Shown in pieces: positions 33,859 through 40,904 of a stretch of 64,000 nucleotides of DNA. The stretch covers positions 40,510 to 104,509 of the forward strand of contig NZ_LGEG01000035.1 of NCBI RefSeq assembly GCF_001280125.1, read 5' to 3'. How positions within the stretch are numbered: the stretch's first letter is position 1; each line of letters begins with the position of its first letter. The stretch is from Streptomyces sp. NRRL F-6492. GTDB taxonomy: Bacteria; Actinomycetota; Actinomycetes; Streptomycetales; Streptomycetaceae. Under the pieces are notes generated by a model. It had not been told where the DNA came from. It ran no database searches and worked only from the letters and a program-made list of their open reading frames with translations. Both the position numbers and the translations under genes were made by a program.

Positions 33859-35416
33859 AGGAGACGACCCCATGCGCGGCGCCGCCGCCCCGCCGGGACC
33901 CGGAGCCCGGGAGGCCCGCTCCGAGGTCCTCCTCGGCGCCCCCGCCCTCACGGCCGGCACCGTCGAGGACTCCCCGTCCGGGATAGCCCAGGCCCCGGGG
34001 ACGACCACGGCGACGCCCCTGCGGCCCCACCCGACCGCCTCCACGCCGCAGGAGGAACGGTCCGTCGAACCGACGGAGCCTCCGGCGGCACACGAGCGCG
34101 CGGACGAGCACGAGTACGAAGACGAGCGCGAGTACGAGCACGAGGACACGGCCGGGGACGAGGACACGGCCGGAGACGAGGACACGGCCGGAGACGAGGA
34201 CACGGCCGGAGACGAGGACACGGCCGGGTGCGAGCCGCCGGCGGACCGGGACGCACCGGGGACCGCGGGCGCGACGCTCCCGTCCGCCCCGGTCCGGTCC
34301 GCCCCGGCTCCGTCCGCCCCGGCTCCGGCCGCTCCGGTCCCGGCCGTCGCGGCCACCTCCACCCACGCCCCCCGTCCCCGTCACGGCACCGCCGACCCCG
34401 TCAAAGTGCTCGTGCACCGGCACCGGGAGCTGTGCGAGCGGGCCGTCGACGCCCTCGAAGTCGCCGCGGGCCTCGAAGCCCAGGGGTTCACCGACCGGAC
34501 CGCCGCGCGGTACCGGCACCGGGACGTCTTCTCGCTCGCCGAGGAGCTGTACGCGCGCGTGCCGCGCGGCCGGGAGCGGACCGGGGCCGTCGCCGCCGTG
34601 GTCCGGCCCGCGCCCGTCGCCCCCTGGGCGCTCGCCGTGCTCGCGCCCGGCGCCGTGGCCGCGCTCGCCGGGCTCGGGCTCGCCCTCACCCACGGGCCCG
34701 TGCGCACCGCCGTCGGCGCCGCCGGGGCCCTCGGACTCGGCGCGGCGCTGTTCCTCGCCGTCCGGCGCGGCCCCTTCCGCGCGCCCGGCGGCCGGACCGT
34801 GCCCGCCGCCCGCCTCTGGACCCTCTGGCTCCTGGCGTACGCGGCCGGCGGCGACGGACTCCTCGCACAGGTGCTCACCGGCGGCCCCGACGGCCCCTGG
34901 GAGCCGGCCCCCGGCCCCCTCCTGGGCCTCGCCCTCGCCGTCGCCCCCGCCGCCTGGTGCGCCCACCTCTTCGCCCGCCTGGCCCGCCGCCGGATCGCCG
35001 ACAGCCGGGGCCTCGCCGACTTCGCCGCCGCCGTCCGGCCGCTGCTCCTCGGCACCGTGACCCTCCAACTCCTCGCCCTCGCCGCCCTCCTCGTCCCCAC
35101 CGGGGCCGGCCCGGGGGCCCTCGCCCTCGGCGCGCTCCTGCTGCTCGCCCGGCTCCTGACCGCGCACGGCCACCCCGAGACGGCCTCGGCCGCCCTCGCC
35201 GCGGCCTGCGCCGCCGAGGCGCTCGCCCTCGCGAGCGTCCTCTCCTCCCGCCTCCCCCTCCCCGGCTTCGACGCGCTCGCCGTCCCGGTGCGCGCCGTCG
35301 TCGACACCTGGGGTCCCGGGGCCGTCCCCGCCCTCGTCTGCGGCGCCGCCGCGCTCGGCCTCCTGGCCCACGCGACCGGCTCCCTCACCCGGGCCTCGGC
35401 CCACGCCACCCCGTGA
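33851..35416 (+). CDS. Large polytopic membrane protein with acidic repeat region
   Basis: 521 residues. The N-terminal 170 residues are disordered and contain five copies of DTAGDE (18-bp repeats at 34145-34228) within a highly acidic stretch. After a short helical segment (KVLVHRHRELCERAVDALEVAAGLEAQGF) come about ten membrane helices (about 250-515) rich in Ala/Leu. No transporter family is certain; PelG-like flippases have about 12 helices, so a comparable exopolysaccharide-export role is possible but unproven. The ATG lies inside the end of the glycosyltransferase gene. Confidence 0.8.
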   Translation: MPEGDDPMRGAAAPPGPGAREARSEVLLGAPALTAGTVEDSPSGIAQAPGTTTATPLRPHPTASTPQEERSVEPTEPPAAHERADEHEYEDEREYEHEDTAGDEDTAGDEDTAGDEDTAGDEDTAGCEPPADRDAPGTAGATLPSAPVRSAPAPSAPAPAAPVPAVAATSTHAPRPRHGTADPVKVLVHRHRELCERAVDALEVAAGLEAQGFTDRTAARYRHRDVFSLAEELYARVPRGRERTGAVAAVVRPAPVAPWALAVLAPGAVAALAGLGLALTHGPVRTAVGAAGALGLGAALFLAVRRGPFRAPGGRTVPAARLWTLWLLAYAAGGDGLLAQVLTGGPDGPWEPAPGPLLGLALAVAPAAWCAHLFARLARRRIADSRGLADFAAAVRPLLLGTVTLQLLALAALLVPTGAGPGALALGALLLLARLLTAHGHPETASAALAAACAAEALALASVLSSRLPLPGFDALAVPVRAVVDTWGPGAVPALVCGAAALGLLAHATGSLTRASAHATP

Positions 35417-35496
35417 ACCCCCCGCGCACCCGCGGAGCCGACGCCGCGGGCGTGCTCCGTCACCCCTCTCATCACCCCGCAAGGAGAACGAACACC

Positions 35497-35550
35497 ATGA
35501 CCCCTCCACCCCAAGGAACGGCCGGTCGGCACGAAGGGGCCGCGCGATGA
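35497..35550 (+). CDS. 17-codon ORF coupled to the epimerase gene
   Basis: ATG at 35497 with a perfect-looking AAGGAG 9 nt upstream. It encodes MTPPPQGTAGRHEGAAR and ends in TGA inside ATGA, the start of the epimerase gene. The epimerase itself has only GAAGGGG as its Shine-Dalgarno, so reinitiation from this mini-ORF is a plausible control. It could also be a chance ORF. Confidence 0.45.
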   Translation: MTPPPQGTAGRHEGAAR

Positions 35551-36518
35551 GGGTGCTACTGCTCGGAGCCAACGGCTTCATCGGCCGCTTCGTCGCCGAC
35601 CGGCTGCTCGCCGACCCGGCCGTCCACCTCACCGCCCTCGGCCGGGGCGACGACGCGGACGTACGGTTCGACCTCGCGTCCGGCAGCCCCGGCGCCCTGA
35701 CCCGCTTCCTCGACGCGGTCCACCCCGGAGTCGTCGTCAACTGCGCGGGCGCCACCCGCGGCGGCGCCCGCGACCTGACCCGGCACAACACCGTCGCCGT
35801 CGCCACCGTCTGCGAGGCCCTGCGCCGCAGCGGCTGCGGCGCCCGGCTCGTCCAGGTCGGCTGCGCCTCGGAGTACGGGCCGAGCCAGCCCGGCTCCTCC
35901 ACCGCCGAGGACGCCGTGCCCCGCCCCGGCGGCCCGTACGGCGTGTCCAAGCTGGCCGCGACCGAACTCGTCCTCGGCTCGGGCCTCGACGCCGTCGTCC
36001 TGCGGGTCTTCTCGCCCGTCGGCCCCGGCACCCCCGCCGGCTCCCCGCTCGGCCGCCTCGCCGAGGCGATGCGCCGGGCGATGCAGGCCGGGGACGGCGA
36101 GCTCAAGCTCAGCGGCCTCGGCGTGCAGCGGGACTTCGTGGACGTGCGGGACGTGGCGCGGGCCGTCCACGCGGCCTCGCTCTCCGCCGCCCAGGGCGTC
36201 GTCAACATCGGCACCGGCCGCGCGGTCCGGCTCCGCGACGCCGCCGCCGTCCTGGCCCGGGTCGCCGGCTACTCCGGCAACCTCAACGAGCTGGACGCCC
36301 CGCACGGCGTCCCGCAGCGCCCGATGATCGGCGCCCCCCGCACCGAGGGGACCATCGCCGACCAACTGGCCTCCGCCCCCTACCCGTACCCCGACGGCTG
36401 CGGCCCCTGGCAGCAGGCCGACGTGCGCACCGCCCGCGACCGGCTCGGCTGGCGGCCCCGGATCAACCTGGAGGAGTCGCTCGCCGACATCTGGATGGAG
36501 GCGGCGTGTCGCATCTGA
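35547..36518 (+). CDS. NAD(P)-dependent nucleotide-sugar epimerase/dehydratase
   Basis: 323-residue extended SDR. The nucleotide-binding motif is GANGFIG (residues 8-14), and the catalytic Tyr/Lys are in GGPYGVSKLA (Y-x3-K). It probably makes the sugar nucleotide for the neighbouring glycosyltransferase (a UDP-Gal/GalNAc 4-epimerase-like role is the best guess). It overlaps the spherulin-4-like gene by 13 bp, so the two are co-translated. Confidence 0.87.
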   Translation: MRVLLLGANGFIGRFVADRLLADPAVHLTALGRGDDADVRFDLASGSPGALTRFLDAVHPGVVVNCAGATRGGARDLTRHNTVAVATVCEALRRSGCGARLVQVGCASEYGPSQPGSSTAEDAVPRPGGPYGVSKLAATELVLGSGLDAVVLRVFSPVGPGTPAGSPLGRLAEAMRRAMQAGDGELKLSGLGVQRDFVDVRDVARAVHAASLSAAQGVVNIGTGRAVRLRDAAAVLARVAGYSGNLNELDAPHGVPQRPMIGAPRTEGTIADQLASAPYPYPDGCGPWQQADVRTARDRLGWRPRINLEESLADIWMEAACRI

Positions 36519-37261
36519 CGACCCCCGCGGCCACCGGGGCGGTCCAGGCACTGGGGGTGGGCGTCCCCGGCTACGCCCACCCGCTGCTCGCCCCCGTCGA
36601 ATGGGCCGAGCTGACCCGCCCCGGCACCCCCCTGCACTGGGCCGTGCTCAACGTCGCGGACGGGCCGGGCAGCCGCCCCGACCCGCACTGCCTGGAGGCG
36701 GCCGGGAAGCTCCGCGACGCCGGGGTCAGGATCCTCGGGCACCTGGACGCCGTCCACGGCTCCCGGCCCTTCGGGGAGCTGGTCTCGGACGCCCACCGCT
36801 TCCTCGACTGGTACGGGGTGGACGGCTACTACCTGGACCGCTGCCCCGCCGACCGGGCCGACCTGGCCGGGGTGCGGCGGGTCTGCGCGACCCTGGAGAC
36901 CGTCCTCGGCGGCGAGGCCCACCTCGTCCTCGGCCACGGCACCCACCCCCACCCGGGGTACGCCGAGACCGCCGACCAGCTGGTGACCTTCTCCGGCGCC
37001 TGGACGGACTACCGCTGGTCGCAGGTGGCCGAGTGGACCGCCGAGTACGCGGAGGCGAAGTTCGTCCACCTCGTGCACGGCGTCCCGCGGACCCACCTCG
37101 ACGAGGCGCTGCGGATCGCCCGCTGGCAGGGGGCGGGGACGATCTTCTTCACCGACCGGCCGGGCCGTCCCGGCCATCCGGGACAAACCGACCCGTTCCA
37201 CTCGCTGCCCGGCTACTGGGACGAAATCGTCTCGCGGATCGGACCGGGTGTCTCGGAATGA
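36506..37261 (+). CDS. Spherulin-4/GH135-like putative polysaccharide hydrolase
   Basis: 251-residue protein of the spherulation-specific family 4, an (alpha/beta)8 barrel. In fungi the GH135 member Sph3 cleaves galactosaminogalactan. Visible features are the strand-end acidic residues GVDGYYLDRCPAD and TYTFSGAWTDYRW-like aromatic stretches. No signal peptide is visible, so it would act in the cytoplasm or be exported by another route. GTG at 36506 with GGATGGAG upstream. Its place beside a PelF-like GT and an epimerase is the bacterial parallel of the fungal sph3/uge3/gtb3 grouping. Confidence 0.82.
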   Translation: MSHLTTPAATGAVQALGVGVPGYAHPLLAPVEWAELTRPGTPLHWAVLNVADGPGSRPDPHCLEAAGKLRDAGVRILGHLDAVHGSRPFGELVSDAHRFLDWYGVDGYYLDRCPADRADLAGVRRVCATLETVLGGEAHLVLGHGTHPHPGYAETADQLVTFSGAWTDYRWSQVAEWTAEYAEAKFVHLVHGVPRTHLDEALRIARWQGAGTIFFTDRPGRPGHPGQTDPFHSLPGYWDEIVSRIGPGVSE

Positions 37262-37280
37262 GAAGGGGCGTGGCAGTGTT
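37255..37280 (+). promoter_or_regulatory. SigR-type promoter of moeZ
   Basis: GGAAT (37255-37259), 18-bp spacer, GTT (37278-37280). This is the consensus for the thiol-oxidative-stress sigma factor SigR of Streptomyces. It begins inside the end of the spherulin-4-like gene and lies about 45 bp before the moeZ start codon. Confidence 0.7.
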
Positions 37281-37324
37281 ACGGGGAGAACAACCGTACT
37301 GACATACCGACCACCGGAGTCCCC

Positions 37325-38503
37325 GTGTCGCTGCCACCCCTGGTCGAGCCGGCCGCCGAGCTCACCGTAGACGAGGTCCGCAGGTACTCCCGCCACCTGA
37401 TCATCCCGGACGTCGGGATGGACGGGCAGAAGCGGCTGAAGAACGCCAAGGTGCTGTGCGTCGGCGCCGGCGGCCTCGGCTCGCCGGCGCTGATGTACCT
37501 GGCCGCCGCCGGCGTGGGCACGCTCGGCATCGTGGAGTTCGACGAGGTCGACGAGTCGAACCTCCAGCGTCAGATCATCCACAGCCAGGCCGACATCGGC
37601 CGCTCCAAGGCCGCTTCGGCCCGGGACAGCGTGCTGGGCATCAACCCGTACGTGAACGTCGTCCTCCACGAGGAGCGCCTCGAGGCCGACAACGTCATGG
37701 AGATCTTCGGCCAGTACGACCTGATCGTCGACGGCACGGACAACTTCGCCACCCGCTACCTGGTGAACGACGCCTGCGTGCTGCTGAACAAGCCGTACGT
37801 GTGGGGCTCGATCTACCGCTTCGACGGCCAGGCGTCGGTCTTCTGGTCCGAGCACGGCCCCTGCTACCGCTGCCTCTACCCGGAGCCCCCGCCGCCGGGC
37901 ATGGTCCCGTCCTGCGCCGAGGGCGGCGTCCTGGGCGTGCTGTGCGCGTCCATCGGCTCCATCCAGGTCACCGAGGCCATCAAGGTCCTCGCCGGCGTGG
38001 GCGACCCGCTGGTCGGCCGCCTGATGATCTACGACGCCCTGGAGATGCAGTACCGCCAGGTCAAGGTCCGCAAGGACCCGAACTGCGCGGTCTGCGGCGA
38101 GAACCCGACCGTCACCGAGCTCATCGACTACGAGGCCTTCTGCGGCGTCGTGTCCGAGGAGGCCCAGGAGGCGGCGCTCGGCTCCACGATCACTCCCAAG
38201 CAGCTCAAGGAGTGGATCGACGACGGCGAGAACATCGACATCATCGACGTCCGCGAGCCGAACGAGTACGAGATCGTCTCGATCCCCGGCGCGCGCCTGG
38301 TCCCCAAGAACGAGTTCCTGATGGGCGCCGCCCTCCAGGACCTGCCGCAGGACAAGCGGATCGTCCTGCACTGCAAGACGGGTGTCCGCAGTGCGGAAGT
38401 CCTCGCCGTGCTCAAGTCCGCGGGCTTCGCGGACGCCGTGCACGTCGGCGGCGGCGTGATCGGCTGGGTCCACCAGATCGAGCCCGAGAAGCCCGTCTAC
38501 TAG
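37325..38503 (+). CDS. moeZ: Adenylyltransferase/sulfurtransferase MoeZ (ThiF plus rhodanese)
   Basis: 392 residues. The N-terminal E1-like adenylation domain (about 10-260) has GAGGLGSP at 48-55 and zinc cysteines CYRC/CAVC. The C-terminal rhodanese domain (about 285-390) has the active-site Cys350 in HCKTGVRSAE. It activates ubiquitin-like sulfur carrier proteins (MoaD, ThiS, CysO) by C-terminal adenylation and thiocarboxylation; the fused rhodanese supplies sulfur. GTG start at 37325 with GGAG 6-9 nt upstream. A SigR-type promoter lies just ahead, fitting sulfur/thiol metabolism. The stop codon begins the repeat-like TAGGGCCCGCCCG. Confidence 0.95.
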   Translation: MSLPPLVEPAAELTVDEVRRYSRHLIIPDVGMDGQKRLKNAKVLCVGAGGLGSPALMYLAAAGVGTLGIVEFDEVDESNLQRQIIHSQADIGRSKAASARDSVLGINPYVNVVLHEERLEADNVMEIFGQYDLIVDGTDNFATRYLVNDACVLLNKPYVWGSIYRFDGQASVFWSEHGPCYRCLYPEPPPPGMVPSCAEGGVLGVLCASIGSIQVTEAIKVLAGVGDPLVGRLMIYDALEMQYRQVKVRKDPNCAVCGENPTVTELIDYEAFCGVVSEEAQEAALGSTITPKQLKEWIDDGENIDIIDVREPNEYEIVSIPGARLVPKNEFLMGAALQDLPQDKRIVLHCKTGVRSAEVLAVLKSAGFADAVHVGGGVIGWVHQIEPEKPVY

Positions 38504-38529
38504 GGCCCGCCCGAGCGCGGACGAACAGC

Positions 38530-38577
38530 GGCCGGGGGCCGTTGACCACGAGGAATCGTGGTCAACGGCCCCCGGCC
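38530..38577 (+). terminator. moeZ terminator
   Basis: 22-bp perfect stem with loop GGAA. One of the longest hairpins in the window; it probably terminates moeZ transcription. Confidence 0.9.
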
Positions 38578-38710
38578 TTCGCGCGCTTCGGGAGCGGTGC
38601 GGAAATTCCTGGGTTTGATCCTGGGAATCCGAGACAGACGGAGTGCAGGGCCGGTCGGACAACCGGACCCGATGACCACCGGAAATCGTATTCGCTCCAG
38701 GAGGATTCTC

Positions 38711-39076
38711 GTGACCACCCCCGAAAACAACGTGTGGAACTACGGATCCGCCTCCGGCTACGACGCCGGGACGGACATCACGGGCTACCGCGTCGAGGCG
38801 ACCGACGGCCACATCGGGAAGGTCGACAAGCACTCCAACGACGTCGACTCGCAGTACATCGTGGTCGACACCGGCGTCTGGATCTTCGGCAAGGAGGTCC
38901 TGCTGCCGGCGGGCACCGTGAAGCACGTCGACACGGCCAACGAGACCGTGCACGTCGCCCGCACCAAGGACGAGATCAAGAGCGCCCCCGAGTTCGACAA
39001 GGACAAGCACCTCGGTGACCGCGGTTACCACGACCAGGTCGGCGGCTACTACCACGGCCACGGTCCGCGGATCTGA
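38711..39076 (+). CDS. PRC-barrel domain protein
   Basis: 121 residues. A PRC-barrel (about 22-85: DITGYRVEATDGHIGKVDKHS ... GVWIFGKEVLLPAGTVKHVD) is followed by a His/Gly/Tyr-rich C-terminus (YHDQVGGYYHGHG). Such small proteins are often stress-induced and bind RNA or partner proteins, but this one is uncharacterised. The GTG at 38711 is set by AGGAGGA 5 nt upstream. It has its own strong terminator downstream and probably its own promoter. Confidence 0.85.
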   Translation: MTTPENNVWNYGSASGYDAGTDITGYRVEATDGHIGKVDKHSNDVDSQYIVVDTGVWIFGKEVLLPAGTVKHVDTANETVHVARTKDEIKSAPEFDKDKHLGDRGYHDQVGGYYHGHGPRI

Positions 39077-39103
39077 CCTCCGGGCCGAGGCCCGCATTTC
39101 CCC

Positions 39104-39175
39104 GGAATGCCTGCCGGCCGGAAACCATCACGGTTTCCGGCCGGCAGGCATTCCGCTTTTTCTTTTCCCTTTTCG
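39104..39175 (+). terminator. Very strong intrinsic terminator of the PRC-barrel gene
   Basis: 23-bp perfect stem (39104-39126 with 39132-39154), 5-nt loop ATCAC, followed by GCTTTTTCTTTTCCCTTTT. This has the classic stem plus T-run, rare in high-GC genomes. Confidence 0.95.
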
Positions 39176-39241
39176 CCTTTCGCCTTTCGCGATCTTTTCC
39201 GAAGCGTTCGGGGGCCGGCCGGTGGGCTCTCCACGCCCGTC

Positions 39242-40816
39242 CTACTTGCAGACGGTCCCGGACTTCGGCACCTTCCCGTCCAGCAGGTACGCGTCCACCG
39301 CCTTCTTCACGCAGGCGCTGCCGCCGTTGTAGGCGCCGTGCCCCTCGCCCTCGTACGTCAGCTCCACGCCGACGCCCTTGCCGAGCGCGTTCACCATGGC
39401 CCGGGCCCCCTCGTACGGCGTGGCCGGGTCGCCGGTGTTGCCGACCACCAGGATCGGCGCCGAGCCGGGCGCGGAGACGTCCGGGTGCTCCCAGGTCCCC
39501 GGCACCGGCCACTGCGAGCAGCCCGCGAGCGACCAGCCCATGAAGTCCCCGAAGACGGGCGAGGCCTCGCGGAACCCGCCGAGCCGCTCCTTCGCCTGGC
39601 CGAGGGTGTAGCGCTCCTTGAAGTCCACGCAGTTGATGGCGGCGTTGGCGGCCTGGATGTTGCTGTACGAGCCGTTCTGGCTGCGCCCGTTCATGGAGTC
39701 GGAGAGCGAGAGCAGCAGCGCCCCGTCGCCGCCGTCGGCCGCGTCGAGCCCCTGCTCCAGATAGGTCCAGAACTCCTTCGAGTACAGGGCCTGCGCGATG
39801 CCGTTGGTGGCCTGCGTCTGGGTCAGCCTGCGGTCCCCGATGCCGGTGATCGGCTTCTTGTCGAGGGACGCCAGCAGATCGGTGATGAAGGTCTCGATCT
39901 CGCTGACGCTGGAGCCGGGCAGCGTGCACTCGTCGCCCCGGTCCACGCAGTCCTGGGCGAAGTTGTCCAGGGCCAGCTGGAAGCCCTTCGCCTGGCCGAG
40001 GGCGCCGTCCTCGACGCCCGCCTCCGGGTCGACGACGGCGTCGAAGACGGCCCGGCCGACGTTCTTCGGGAAGAGGTGGGCGTAGACGCCGCCGAGCTCC
40101 GTGCCGTACGAGATGCCGAAGTAGTGCAGCTTCTCGTCGCCGAGGACCTGGCGCATCAGGTCCATGTCCCGGGCGGCGTTCTCGGTGCCGACGTGCGGCA
40201 GCGAGGGCCCCGAGTCCTTCTCGCAGCCGGCCGCGTACTTCTTCTGCGCGTCGGACAGCGTCCGCTCCTCGGCCGCGTCGTCGGGCGTGAAGTCCAGGGC
40301 GTAGTACGCGTCGAGCTCCTTGTCGCCGAGGCACTCGACGGGGTCGCTGCGACCCACCCCGCGCGGGTCGAAGGAGACCAGGTCGTAGCGGCCGCGCAGG
40401 GTCTCGTAGTCCTCGGCGAAGCTGGGCAGGCCGGTGATGCCGGAGCCGCCGGGGCCGCCGAAGTTGAAGACGAGCGAGCCGATCCGGCGGGAGGCGTCCC
40501 GGGCGCGGGCCCGGATGAGGGCCAGCTCGATGGTCTCGCCCTCCGGCTTCGACCAGTCGAGCGGGGTCTGGAGGAAGGAGCACTCCCAGGAGCCGCCGCC
40601 GGGCAGCGCGGACGGCGCGGGCCCGCCGCCCTCGGCCGCGGACGGCGGCGGACAGGGCGCCCAGGAGAGCTTCTGCGCCGTCAGTGCCGGGCGGCCGCTG
40701 GGGCCCGACTCCTTCGGCGGCTCCGCGGCGTCGTCCCCGCCGTCCGAGCACCCGGCGGCGAGCAGCACGGCGGTGGCGGCGAGCAGGGCGGCGCGGTGGG
40801 CTGCGGAGGTCGGCAT
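39242..40816 (-). CDS. Secreted alpha/beta-hydrolase lipoprotein with TAP-like C-terminus (SlpD/E, tripeptidyl aminopeptidase type)
   Basis: 524 residues. Lipoprotein signal peptide with lipobox LAAGC (Cys23). The alpha/beta-hydrolase core has the oxyanion loop FNFGGPGGSG, nucleophile in GISYGTELG, and Asp/His in the C-terminal TAP-like domain (VVGNTGDPATPYEGA ... GEGHGAY). Family members in Streptomyces are mycelium-associated aminopeptidases. The ATG at 40816 (MPTSAAHRAALLAATAVLLAAGC) gives a normal signal peptide, so the ATG 7 codons upstream is not used. It lies 88 bp downstream of the flippase-like gene. Confidence 0.9.
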   Translation of the reverse strand: MPTSAAHRAALLAATAVLLAAGCSDGGDDAAEPPKESGPSGRPALTAQKLSWAPCPPPSAAEGGGPAPSALPGGGSWECSFLQTPLDWSKPEGETIELALIRARARDASRRIGSLVFNFGGPGGSGITGLPSFAEDYETLRGRYDLVSFDPRGVGRSDPVECLGDKELDAYYALDFTPDDAAEERTLSDAQKKYAAGCEKDSGPSLPHVGTENAARDMDLMRQVLGDEKLHYFGISYGTELGGVYAHLFPKNVGRAVFDAVVDPEAGVEDGALGQAKGFQLALDNFAQDCVDRGDECTLPGSSVSEIETFITDLLASLDKKPITGIGDRRLTQTQATNGIAQALYSKEFWTYLEQGLDAADGGDGALLLSLSDSMNGRSQNGSYSNIQAANAAINCVDFKERYTLGQAKERLGGFREASPVFGDFMGWSLAGCSQWPVPGTWEHPDVSAPGSAPILVVGNTGDPATPYEGARAMVNALGKGVGVELTYEGEGHGAYNGGSACVKKAVDAYLLDGKVPKSGTVCK

Positions 40817-40865
40817 GGATCCATGGTGGGCCGTCACCCCCGCGTTCGCGCGGGAGGGAGGCCAA

Positions 40866-40896
40866 GCGGGTGGCCCGGACGTGCCGGACCACCCGC
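40866..40896 (-). terminator. Hairpin after the flippase-like gene
   Basis: GCGGGTGG pairs with CCACCCGC, continuing past one mismatch into CCGG/CCGG. It lies 9 bp after the minus-strand stop at 40905 and upstream of the TAP gene start. Confidence 0.6.
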
Positions 40897-40904
40897 GACG
40901 GCCC

